A stretch of DNA of 64,000 nt from assembly GCA_038373865.1 (NCBI GenBank), contig JAXGGA010002190.1, positions 62,001 through 126,000 on the forward strand, in the 5' to 3' direction. Source of the stretch: Uloborus plumipes (Eukaryota; Arthropoda; Arachnida; Araneae; Uloboridae). Made by a program: the position numbers and the translations under genes. Positions 1 to 12,400 of the stretch are shown here, piece by piece (position 1 is the first letter of the stretch; each line of letters starts with the position of its first letter). Under the pieces are notes generated by a model. It did not search any database. It was given only the letters and a program-made list of their open reading frames with translations, and was not told the origin of the DNA.

Positions 1-572
1 TCGGAAATTCAAAATTTCATGTTGATAAAACGCTTCCCCTAGATCCCAACATGTCCCAAAAAGTCATTTATCCAAGTTAAAAAATATTTAGGTACCCCAA
101 ACGAGGCTTAAAATTCATAATTTTCTTCAAAAAATAGCTTTTTTTCTATGTATTTTGTAAACAACGAAAGATAAATTTTAAGAAATTATCAAGATGAAAA
201 GTATGAAGCATGAAGTATATAATTTGAGCTAAATATAAGTTTTTTCTCTCATTTCACATTTATTTCTCCCGGAAATTACTCAATATTAAGGTTTTTTCAA
301 GTTTTAAGTTAAATTTTTCCATTTTAAATACTACAACATTTTTTTATATTATTCATCTGAAAGTATGTTCGTTAGTGATTTTGTAACTTGATATTTTCTT
401 TGAATGTATCTATAATTTAAAATAAATAAATATTTAAAATAAATAAATTGGGAAAAAAAAAATAAAAAAAAACAATGACAACGATTTATTCACAACATAT
501 ATTTACTACAATGTTCCAGTACAATACACATTACTAAACATACTATCGGTTTTAATGTTTGTTTATTGCAGT

Positions 573-716
573 CAGAGTATATATTTCAGTGCTCTTGGAC
601 GCAACACAACAAAAATTGTTTTTGCTCCTCATCAACTGTTAGCAAACCATGACAGTCCTGCATCATTTTTACAGCTCTTTCAGCTGTATCATTTACTAGT
701 CTAAACACGGAGACCA
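573..716 (-). pseudogene. transposon-type coding fragment
   Basis: The minus strand reads FRLVNDTAERAVKMMQDCHG and then LLTVDEEQKQFLLR. This kind of sequence recurs at the C-terminal end of uncharacterised transposon-borne proteins in invertebrates (recalled, not searched). It is short, has no start, and sits between the two inverted arms of the surrounding element. Confidence 0.4.
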
Positions 717-1649
717 TCCTTTTTCCTTCAAGGAATTAAGTGTTATTCGCCCATAGCAAAGGACTCTCATTGAGAACACTATCATCAATTTTGAGTCTAG
801 TAAGCAAAGGCTATCTTTCAAATGATATGAACTTTTCAATTGTTTTCTCGTGAAAATAATAAAATAACAGGTACCAAATGCGCGATTTGAGGAAGTGACT
901 AATTAAACAATTAGTTACTTCCTCCCCCCATTTTTTTCGATTCGGCTCGGTACGCAAGTACTAGTTTACACTTTCAAGCATAAGTCGGCATAGTTTGTAA
1001 TTTTTGAAATTACAATAAACCTTTTCTACAATCATATTGATATTAAACAAACATTAATTCAAATTTTTTAAAGAAATTAGGTTCCCAGCACGAGGCATAA
1101 AATTTATATATTTCTTTCTCTAAATTATTAGATTTTTTCTATTTATTTATTGCATCATTTGTGAATTTCAAATTGCAGATACACTTAAAGAAAATATCAA
1201 GTCCCAAAATCACTGAAGAACTAACTTTCAAAACAGCATTTGCAGATGAATAATAAAAAAAAAGTAGTAGGGGAATGTGTGCCAAAGTGAAATAGCAGAG
1301 CAAAGTGAAATGGTGAAATATTTTCCCAGCTTGCAGTGTAACCTATCTAGCAATATTTTAACTAAGTTCCTAGACAAATAGTTAATTCCTGTCAAAAAAT
1401 AAGTAGCTCCAAAGATCAACAAAAAAATTATACAAGCCATTTTAAAAATTTGATACTTTTATTGTAATATTCGACGTTTTTCAAAAATATTTCATATTAC
1501 AAAAGAATAAGATTTTTGTAATTATCATCCAAACTATTAATTGAGAACTACTGATATCCAGTGCAGTCCTTATTTAGTTAAAATTAGGCATTTTTTGATT
1601 TTTAATGTTCAATATAATTTGTCAAGTGCACGCGGGGCGAAGTGGATGG

Positions 1650-2172
1650 GGCAAAGTGAAATAGTTTATTTCGTGTTCTTATTCATTCATTTATTAAATC
1701 ATTCACGTATTTCTTCATTTATTAATTCATATACATTCTTTTACTTAATTATTTACTCATTCATTAACTCATTTACTTATCGTTCTCTATTTTATTCACT
1801 CATTTATTTTTTCTCACACATTAATTTATTTATTCATTTACCAGCTCATTCGTTTATCTTTCGTTAATAATTATTTTTTCGTTTATTTACGCATTCATTT
1901 GATGAAAATTACTATTAATCGTCGAATTGAAAAATTTTCATAACAAAAATATTTTATTTTTCACTTTGCCCCATGTTTTTTTGAAGTGAAAAATTTTCAC
2001 ATTTTTTTTTTAAGTTCAAAATAACTGCCAAAGATGAAAAATAATATTTCAACGAAAGTATTATCAAAAACACATTATTCCTTCTTTATGTACAAAAATT
2101 TTTAGAACAAAATTCCCATTTGTTCCTTTTGAAGTAGGCAAGTAAACTTAAACTATTTCACTTTGCCCCACA
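1650..2172. mobile_element. MITE with GGGGCAAAGTGAAAT termini
   Basis: Left TGGGGCAAAGTGAAATAGTT is mirrored by AACTATTTCACTTTGCCCCA on the right. Further isolated copies of the motif occur at about 1288 and 1968, so more than one unit may overlap here. Confidence 0.5.
1675..1905. repeat. (TTCATTTA)-like minisatellite
   Basis: Repeated ATTCATTTATTAAATC-type units of 8 bases and variants, strongly T-rich on the plus strand. The ORF across it is a by-product. Confidence 0.6.
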
Positions 2173-2215
2173 TGAAAAATGATCAAATAAGTTTTGTGCT
2201 GAAATATAATTGAAA

Positions 2216-2322
2216 TTAAAAACCAACGTAAATAAAGCACAAATTAGGTAGAAAGTACAGCATGTACTGCGTACATGCTGTACTTTCTACCCAATTTGTG
2301 CTTCATTTACTTTGGTTTTTAA
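2216..2322. repeat. near-perfect palindrome with 3-base loop
   Basis: Arms of about 52 bases flank the centre TGC at 2268-2270, including AGAAAGTACAGCATGTAC against its complement. Only a few mismatches are seen. Confidence 0.85.
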
Positions 2323-3258
2323 CTTCATTTGTAAAAAAATGTGGTATTTAAAGGGGAAAAGTTTAACTTAAAACTTGAAAAAACCTTAATTTTGAGTAAT
2401 TTAAGGGATTAATTTTGAGTAATAAATATAAAATGAGAAAAAAAAACTAATATTTAGCTTTAATTACATACTTTATGCTTCATATTTTTCATCTTGATAA
2501 TTTCTTAAAATTTATTTTTCATTGTTTACAAAATAAAGCTATTTTTTGAAGAAAACTGAATTTTAAGCCTCGTTTAGGGTACCTAAATATTTTTTATTTT
2601 GGATAAATGATTTTTTGGGACATGCTGGAATCTAGAGGAAGCGTTTTATCAACATGAAATTTTGAATTTCCGAAAAAAGTTTTTTTCGATTTGGCCTAGC
2701 GAAAAAGGGCTAGTTTGCACTTTCGGACGCAAGTCGGCACAGGTTACCGTTGTTCAAATTGCATGAAACTTTTTTCACAATTGTTTTGATGTAAAAAGGA
2801 AAAAAATTAGAGCGTATGCGTTACAAAATTCCGACTTTCGTTTTTTTTGGGACACCCTAGTGAATACTCATGAAAGAAACATTTCTTAACTATTTGAATT
2901 GAGAGAAGCCTCAGACAACAACGTGAAGCAAAGAAAATATCAAACACAAAATTAGCTATCGAGGGGAAGTTGAGATGAAGCACTAAATAATGATTTTAAT
3001 GGAAGAAAGCCTTTAAAAAATTAGAGATTTTATGTGGAAGTTTCAACTAAAATAGGAATAAAAAAAGAACTACCTGTCAGATTTTTTTTTGAATTGGTCT
3101 CTTAATGTGCCCAAAGGGGACACAAATACACTGGGAAACATTTAGCAAAATCCAACGGTTAATTTTTGATTCTATAAAGGACAAACATGCATACATTCAT
3201 AGGTACAAAGATACATACATTCATTTATATATATACAGATGTAATTAACAAGACATAC

Positions 3259-3469
3259 TTCAATGACAGGTTAGGCGTTGCATAATCTAATTCTTTGTGT
3301 TCTGGCAAAACAGAGTGAGGGATACTTTTGGTGTTTGCTTGAGACGCTGTCAAATCATCCCACATTTCTCTTGCAGTATTAGAAGAAGCACAATATATAA
3401 CTGGAGCCTGGTCAGGGTTAACCTCTGAAGTTGATGACTGGCTACTTGAAAAAACTGCTACAGGTGTTT
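3259..3469 (-). CDS. gene 1 exon 10: serine-rich C-terminal region, last exon found
   Basis: Residues 363-432 plus two bases. Starts TPVAVFSSSQSSTSEVN, with a later EMWDDLTASQ segment. The acceptor is T-rich (ttttag) and the donor is gtatgt. The protein must continue: I found no phase-matching exon in the remaining 3.2 kb, so later exons are probably left of the window. Confidence 0.72.
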
Positions 3470-6400
3470 CTAAAACAAAAAAATAATTTTTCATGCAATA
3501 TGCGATTAAATACAAAACGTGCATTTTAACTTTTTGACTACAGGAAGAACTTAAAAGAATTACTGAATTTTTATTACTTAGGTAGAGGTACATGCTAAAA
3601 ATAAAACTGAACCTCCTTAAAATGAACTCAAAGGGACATTTAAAATCAGTTTGTCTTAGCCTTAGTTCATGTTATCCCTACAACAGCAAACAACAAACAT
3701 TAGGATGAGGATTGAAAATGTAGTTCATCTTAAGCTTGTTCCCACTTAGCTTTTGCAACACTGGTTACATGCAAACGATTAAGATTGCTTTTTATGTAAG
3801 CTATTATTCAATAGAAAAATCAACGTTAACAAAGCACAACTTTTCTTAGGAGTTTTTGTTTTATTTATGTACGCCTAGATTTGTTAAAAAACGTTTAGAA
3901 ATAACTGAGATTTGAGGATATAAATAAAAGCGTAAGCCTAATTCGATAAAAAAAAAATAGATTAAATGCATCAACAGCAGTGCGTAAAAAAAAGAGTGAA
4001 GTTGTTTTCTTTCGTACGGTTTCAATGGAGATGACGCAAAATTTCTAAACTAAATGAGCCTAACTACTAAACTTAATAATAAATTAATCTGTTTTTCTTT
4101 CATTTAAATTGTTGTTATGAGTTAGTTATTTAGCAATTTGACCTTATATTGAACTACTTGATTATCAAATATGATCAAGAAAAAACCCTGTTAGAACCTT
4201 TCATTTTTAAATGCTTCAAATTTAAAAATAATGAAACAACATTTGAAAACTAATATAAAAGACAATTTAGTTTTTAAATAATTAACCTCAGAGTGTTTAC
4301 ATAATTAAACACATAAAATAAAAGTTTAATAATTTATTACCCCAGAAAACATTACAATATAAATATTAATTTTGAGAAATGATGTCACACGAAAAGGAAT
4401 TTTAAAATACAAATTAAAAAATACGAAAAATGAAAAAGGAAAAAACTGATGACAGCAGCAAAACTTTTTTGAACTAGATAATAGTGCATGTTCAATAATT
4501 CAAATAACTGATGTGATTGCCAAAATGTTAAGATAGGCTAAAAATATGGAAAAAATGCCTGATTTAGAGAAACTTGCATTGTCTACATATTGCATTGGCT
4601 ATCAAATTGACAGATAAATTTTAGATTCTAAAATCTTACAAAACAGAAAATAAAGGCTGGTAAAAAACATTAACTTTAACAGGTGGTATTGGCTGGAATA
4701 AATTTGCATGCAACTGGATTGAAATTTCAGGAGTACGAGTTTACAAGTCCTCTCTCACCAAAAATAAAATACAAGAATAATTGAAAATAATAGTCAAATG
4801 CAAAATTAGTGATCTCAAAGTGTCACATAGTAAAACAAAACTATTGAGTTTTATAAAAGCAAATTCAATCGGATAAAAAAGGTAGAAAACAGCTCAAACG
4901 CACAAACTTTGATTAATCCGAAAAAACTGAAAAATATGATGAAGGGATCGTAATATTTAACGGAAAATTACATTTTTGGAAGCAGAAAAGAACATTTTCC
5001 AATCTTTGTAGAAGCGTGGAGCAGTATTGGTGATTGGACCAGTTAGGCCCAATTGACAAATTCTAGAGTAACTGTTAGATCTGTTTTACAGCCTTGCAAA
5101 TTCAGAAAATATTCACAAGCCCTGTGAGCTGAGAGTAATTAAATAAGAATTTGTGGGGAAATAAATCATAAATTTGAAGAAAAAGTAAACAGAAATCTTA
5201 CCAGAATGCACAGGCCGGGACTCAGCATCAGTATTTTCCAACATAGGGAAATAATTGTGATCTTGAAAACTAGGAATCTGCAGAAAATTAAATAAATTCA
5301 ACGAAATATAAAAACACACAAAATAAGACAATGTATCCACATTTTACTTACACTATCCTTTTGACAGTCCGAACTTTGAACACTACTATCAGAACTTGAG
5401 TGATGTAATAATATTTCTCTTAAGGAGGCATTCTCAGGAACCTTTAGTTTAGACCATTTCATTTTTCTCTTTAAGTTGCTATACCAATGGTTCTTTATAA
5501 CATTCTCAGATCTAAAAATAGGCATAAAAATAAGTAGAAATAAATATTGAAGTAAAATACAATTCACCAATGCAAAAAAAAAGGTAAACAGTTTAAAAAG
5601 CATAATACAATACTTTCAACAACTCAGTGGGCAATAATTCTTTGAGTACGGCAAATCTATGATGCATTCTGCATGCAGGGTTTAAACTATGTGCATAAAG
5701 TCCCTTTTCACTATTTACAAAATAAACATATTGCTGCAAAAAACAATAAAACTTTTTTGCCTCCTGTTGGGGCCAGGGAAAACAAGGTTTTTTTGCATCT
5801 GGGATCATGTGGGCACTTTGAATCAATAGTGTACCGAAATGTACACTGAAAGAAGGAGGGGAATAGAACTAATTATCAATGAGGATTATTTTGCTTTTGC
5901 TCTTTTAGTGTTGATAGTAAGTGGGAGTTTTTGTTAAGTTAAGTTTCTGACCACATGGTTGTTCTCAAGATTTGTTTATTCAGGATTTCAAACGAAAATA
6001 GCAGTGGGTCAAAATCTATTCTAGATAAAGATGAAAAGGCCTTAAGCCATCAACTTATTTACATTAATTACATTTAAATGCCACGAGATATCTCTGGATG
6101 ATGGAAAAGGACTATTTAAGGTCCCAGGACTATTAAGAAGTTTTGGGCCCAGAGCCTGTTGCTGGTTGTTGCATTTGTATTTGCATTTAAATATTTCAAT
6201 TCAGCTTTTTATTTTAGATTAAGATAAAGTACTTTTCATAGTTCGACTTTTTTTTTTGTAGACTAGTGTTATTACTTATGTAGTTAAATACAAGTACAGT
6301 GGACCCCACTTACATGAATCATATTTGTTCTGAACAGTTTGGACTCAAAAAAGTGGCTAATTTAATAAAACAGGATTTTGTTAAGTTTTTAAAATTTGAT

Positions 6401-9400
6401 TCATTAAAGCAACTGCTTTAATTAACCACTGATTCAATCAATGACTGGCGGCCAGTGTATTAGGCAACTAAAGGAATTCGGACATCCAAATTTACTTATT
6501 AAACGTGGCAGGAATGACAAACATTGCAGGATAGAAATAATTTTTTGAGCTCCTGTTTTAGCTATCAGGGACGTAGGAACTTCATTAAAACAGGGGGAGC
6601 CCGGCGCAGTTCCAGAGCTGGGCGCTTTGTTTGGAGGGAGGGGTTAGACACACTTTGTCACGCTTTTCACTAAAGCCCAATTAGGAAGTCATATATAAAC
6701 ATTTCAAAATGTTCAAATAAGCATTTTTTGGGAATAAAATCAATTTAAAAGCACTACTATTTCGCCTGAGAAAGGACACAAGCACACTATTATTACATTA
6801 TTAATATGAACTTAGTTTTTGATGTAATATTTGCTCAGAAATAGGAAGTCTGAAACTTTCATAACGGAAAAATTTCCAAATGGTATCTTTTGAAAATGAC
6901 TTTCGACGATTTTTGGTGACTTTAGAGGCTAGAAAATTTTTGAAATACAAGTCTTAAAGGCGAATTTAGGCTATCTTTGGTTACATTATGGGGCAGGAAC
7001 TGGGGTATCAAAATCATCCTTGTCAATTTTCCAAAATTGTAGCTTTAAAAACACACTTTTAGAGAATTTTTGATGATGTTGAGAACAAGAGCCATCCTGT
7101 CTCCCCCCTTTTTTTGCTGTTTATTGTATGAATTTCCTGGAAAAATATCACATTTTTGAAATCAGGTTTGCGGTAAAAAAATGTACTACAAAACGTTGCC
7201 AGTAAGGGAATTTTTCCAGGGGAGCTGAGCCGGTCTGAAATATTCCAAGGGGAGCCCTAGCTCCCCCGGTTCCTACGCCCCTGCAGCTATTTTTGATCTT
7301 TAAACTTACTTAATATCAAACTTTGAAGAGTCAATTAAAAATTGCAATATTAACTATGAAGATAAAATTCTCTTCAACTGTTCTCATAAATTATTAACTA
7401 TTGATTACATTCCTCTTCAACTCAAAAAAATAATGCTGAAACACACAGAAAATAATTTTTGAAATAAACTATGATTAAATATGTTCAAAAAACACTATAG
7501 TAAGACTGAACTCTTATGCAGGTTTATTATCTGAAAACTGTACGAAGAAGTAGTAGCAATGTTTAAAACTTGGAGTAACGAGTCATTTAGTCCTGTTTAG
7601 GTATTGGGTCATTAGAGAGAATGTCTGCTTTTCCTATTTGTAGCAGTTGCTCTATTATTCACTATAGTAACTTATTATTAAGATTTTAATAAATTTAATC
7701 ATTTACTTTGAAACCATTTTTTAACATAAAATAACATTTTTGAAAGATGATGGAATTTTTACTACATTTTGCAATTTGGTAAAATGATCACACATAAAAT
7801 GAAAAATGACTTGACTTATAAGCTACTAGCTTGAAAAATTCATTTCCTTTTTAAAGCTCTTGATTTTAAGAGTTTTTACTCTTTAATTCCTCTATACTTT
7901 TATTAATAACATGTATTATCTGAAGAAAAAGATTTTTTGAAAAATGAAAAAAAAGTTGTGACTATTATAGAAATTTATATTGAAGATTACAAAAAGATGT
8001 TGTTCATTATTTGCTATAACTGCTGATCCCTCTTTGGTCCCACTCTAAAAAATTTGTTTTTTTATCCATTAAAAAATAATATATGTATTTTCCCAAAACT
8101 ATTATAAAACAATATCTCAAAAATTTTAGAATTTTAAAGTTTTGTGATTTTTAAGTAACATATCAAATTAAACTACACAATTCTCTTTAAAATAAACTAT
8201 TAAACAGCTTTGTAGCATCCACAGAACTTAAGCTGTAACATTTTGAAGTATCACTAGCAAATAAAAGAGTTTTTTAAAATTTCAAAAATGTCACAAATTA
8301 CAACTGATACATTTTTAAAAGAATTACACATAACTTTAAGACATCGGAGAGCATTCCTAAAAGTTTCATGAGAATCAGAGATGCTATAGCGGAGAAAAAA
8401 TACTTTTCTACTTGATTTGACATGAAATAACTCAAAATTCACATGCATTTGGGCAGAAGAAACTTTTTTTTTTTAAAACTTTGCACAAATAACATAAACA
8501 CCAGTACCCAACTTTTCTGCACAAGGATAAAATCAAAACCGAAAAACAAGTTTTTTTTTTTTTTCATTTTTGTTTTTTTTTTTAATGAACTGCAAAACAT
8601 ACTATTCAAGAACCCAAAGGAAAAAAATTTGTTTTTTAAATAAAACTTTGTTTTTTAAATAAAACTTTGTTTTTTAAATAAAACTTGGACGCCCACCCCC
8701 TTCTTTTGAATAAAAATGGGGAAAAAGGTTAAACAGAAAACAAAAAATCTTCGGCAACCAGCAGCAAAAGAAAAATAAAATGTCTGCCATCAAAAAATGA
8801 AAACATTTCTATGAAACATAAGTTTAATTTGTTTGTACTACGTTGGAAAGAGATTTTTTTTCACCTTTATTCAGAAGTCTTTTTGACAATATTTACTCGC
8901 AAATGCAAAGAGAATTCAGAAAAGCAACAATGTGGTTATAGAAGTGATCTTTACCTTCCTGGCAGAAGTTTGGCCATTTTAGACCACCTTTTTCCATATT
9001 TCTTAATAAAATTACAAATGAGTTTTTCTTCTTTTAAGGCCCAAGCAGTCTTCTTTAATTTAGGATCTAAATAATTATGCCATCTGTTGAATTAAATATT
9101 TTTAAAAACTACAGCACTAAATAGCATATCAATAAGTTATTTCAACATAAACTTCAAAATGCAAAAAAGAAAAAAAAAAAGAGACAATCATACAAACACT
9201 AACAGGCTTACAATTCAGAAACAAATGCTGCAGCTTTAAAAATGTAATCATCATAATGTGTACACCACAACAATAGCTTTGATAGCACTAAATTATCCAG
9301 GAGTTCAGTTACATGAAAATCAAAAGAGAGACTGAAAATACTAATGACATACGTGACAAAGAGAGTTGCTTACCGTGCTGGAAAAAAACTAGTATTTTGA

Positions 9401-12400
9401 TTGCTTTTCTTTCTCTCAAATAAGAAAAGAGGATACCCTGACATAAAATCATCACTGAATTTTAACACTTTTGCAGGTTAAATTCTCTGGTCTCTAGAGC
9501 CCTTTGTTATATGTCATATTGCCAATCTCAGTATATCAATACACACAGTGTGTTTCTGACAGGTTCTTCTTTGAAATGACATAACAGCAAAACAGTGACA
9601 GATAGAAAAGTATAACAAATGGTATGTTGGACAGAAAGGTCTGTGAACTTTACTTACTGCAGTATTTTTCAAAAATAGTTTTAAAACTCGACATCAGAAT
9701 GCACTGTAGTGACAAATGTCTTCCAAGCAGTGCATGAAAATGTAGGTGTCGAATAAAGGTCAAATCTCATTGCAATAAATATGGCTACCTTTATGAGCAG
9801 CAACATGATGCAATCAATGGGCAAATTTTAAAGTGACTCGCTAAAAGGTTTGCGGCATAAGCATCTGTCTCAGTGAAGATGAGTAACTTTGAACTTTATC
9901 CTTCGGGAGTCCTCATGTTGTTGCTGTGAAAGGTAAATACATCAAATTCATTGCATTGAGATTTGACACTTGTTAAAAGGCATTTCTGACTATACTGCCG
10001 TCTAATGTCCAATCTTGGAGAGCTATGTTTGAAAACTCAGGTATAAAAATTCGAGACCTGTAAGTCCAACTTTTTTCAACTTTATATCTCTCACTGTACT
10101 GCTGTTATAATACCATTTCAAGATAAAGAAGTCCATTCTGAAACACCCTGTATAATACATTTCATTTCACCACAACATGTGGTTTAACCAGTTGGCTGGG
10201 GTCCTGAAGAGAGCACTCTTTTTTTATATAAAAACCAGGAACCGAGCAAAACCCTGGTCCAGTACTCCCAGGGGACTTGATTAATTTGGAGAGCTTGATG
10301 ACCACGACCCATATTTAACGTGGCCAGCCACCATCAGTGAAGATGGTGGATCTTTGACTTGCTAGGATCGAACCCAAGACTGCAGGATACAAGGACTATT
10401 ATGAGCCAAGAGGAAGTTCGGATTGTTCCAATGCAGTTAGTCAACCTCCCCTTTAACAACAAATACAATGATATCTAGATTTTCTTTCTTAAAATAAAAT
10501 TGTTATTTCTATCATGAAACCACTTTTCATTAGCAGTGAATCATTTATTAGTGTTTTTCTATTTTTAAAGAGGCGCTTTACCAATTAGTAGATTATTAGT
10601 ACAGAAGTGTCCCTTTTATTCTACATGTGTGATTTATGTCAGTCCTGATAAACAAGCTATCTTTAATTTTTATCAAGCAAAAATAAGAAGAGACTAAAAG
10701 CATTGTCACTTGAAATGACTGCTATCTGTTTCTTTGGCTTATTCCCCAGAGCCTCAAGACTTTTTAGCCAAAACTGTCTTACTTTTCCTATTCCATGAAA
10801 GACTGAATTACAACTTTAAAGCGATAATAAATTCAAGAATTGATTAAAAAAGGTAGAAGTGCAGACTGAAAAGCAAAGAGATGTTTTCAAATGTACAAAC
10901 ACTATTGTTTAGCATTTCGCAGTTTTTTCTTTTCCACAATTTAAACCTACTATTCTAGGGATACACTCAATAGTCAGTTAGTATTTGGTATACTGCAAAC
11001 TGGGCAGACAAACTGAGCATTCTGTTCGGCCTAATGCTTAAATATTCCGCAGCCGAATTTCAAACGAATTTTAATATTTGACAATTGCTAAACAAACACA
11101 CACACACACACACATATTTTTATACAATTAATTAAAATTATAGTCTATTACAATGGACAAAATTAATTCAAATTATACCTAACTAATGTTATCACATTTA
11201 ATAATTTTAAATCTTTGGTAAATACCCCTTGCAATTGAAGATAAAAAGTAAAAATAATCTGGTAATATTTGAATTTAGAACCCTTTAATTTCAATTTTAG
11301 ATAAAATTATTTGTCAGGAACAGACTAAGAAGGAAATCCCTTGAATAAATTGATGTGTTTAATGATATTTAAAGAAACTTTGGGTTTATTTTTGTATGTT
11401 AGGAAATGCAGAATTCTTAATGTATAACATGTTGCTATGATTATCAGTTATTAAATTGTATATCAAGAAAGACTTTGATTAGCAAGTTATGCAGAATTGT
11501 AGATAAACAAGCAAAATTAACCCATTACTATATTGATTTTAGTACTATAAGGGTGTTATGTCACAAAAAGCAAGATTTATTTTTATCATTTATTTCTGCA
11601 TGAAAGTTTACTTTTATATTTAACTTCTTAAAATGCAATATTTTAGAAGAGAAAAAGCCTTTCTATATTAAAAGAAATACCAAGCATTAAAAGCAATACT
11701 GTAGTCTTGTTACTATACACATCTTTTATTTGTTCTAGAATACCCAAAGAAAAATGTATATAAAAGTGACAGCATGATTGTGCACCATCTCTGTCAATCT
11801 ACACTTGGAGAGAATATTGGAAAATAAATATGCAACTAATATTGTAAGATGATATACCTTTCTCTACACTGCTTTCCAGTCCTTCCAGGTAAGGACTCAG
11901 CAACTCGTACCCATTTTTTGTATTTTTTGTTATCACATATTTTTACACGATTTCTGAGCATTTCATCTTCCTGCAATTTATAAAATCTATTAGCAAAATA
12001 ATTTAAATGGTAAACACATAAAATTAAAAATACTTTTTCAAATTGTTTTTAACAATGTAACAATATCCATAGAAGCTCCTTGACAAAAAATACTGTGACA
12101 AGGCAATATTGTAGAAGGCAATTACACCATTTTGAGGAAGTTTTATAGGGCAGTAGCAGCTGACGTCATCCTGGTAGACAAACAAGAAACACGTGCTGAT
12201 GACAACTAAACATATTCGAAACGTCGTCTGCTTTTCTTAGCGATGATTTGCTCTGTAATCTTTTTTCTTGAAGATTTAACTGTTATTTTGGTCCTTTCTT
12301 TTTTTCAGTTTTTTTTTTTTTTTTAGTATTTTATGCTGATGTTTCATTTTCAACGCATCAATCATTTAAAAAAAGTATTATTTACTTAACTCTTCGTGTT

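Larger units (their letters stand above)
1..2871. mobile_element. long-TIR DNA element, left end outside the window
   Basis: Bases 1 to about 345 are the reverse complement, with mismatches, of about 2335-2676. The right arm continues to GGGACACCCTA near 2871, so the matching left terminus lies left of the window. The outer-arm sequence recurs once inside, in the same orientation, at about 935-1060. Superfamily not assigned. Confidence 0.6.

Noticed and set aside
1541..1867. 108-codon ORF
   Set aside because: Generated by the TTCATTTA minisatellite.
5593..5826. 77-codon minus-strand ORF just upstream of gene 1 exon 8
   Set aside because: Read-through of intron sequence; it has no phase-compatible splice sites with exons 7 and 8 and no known domain.
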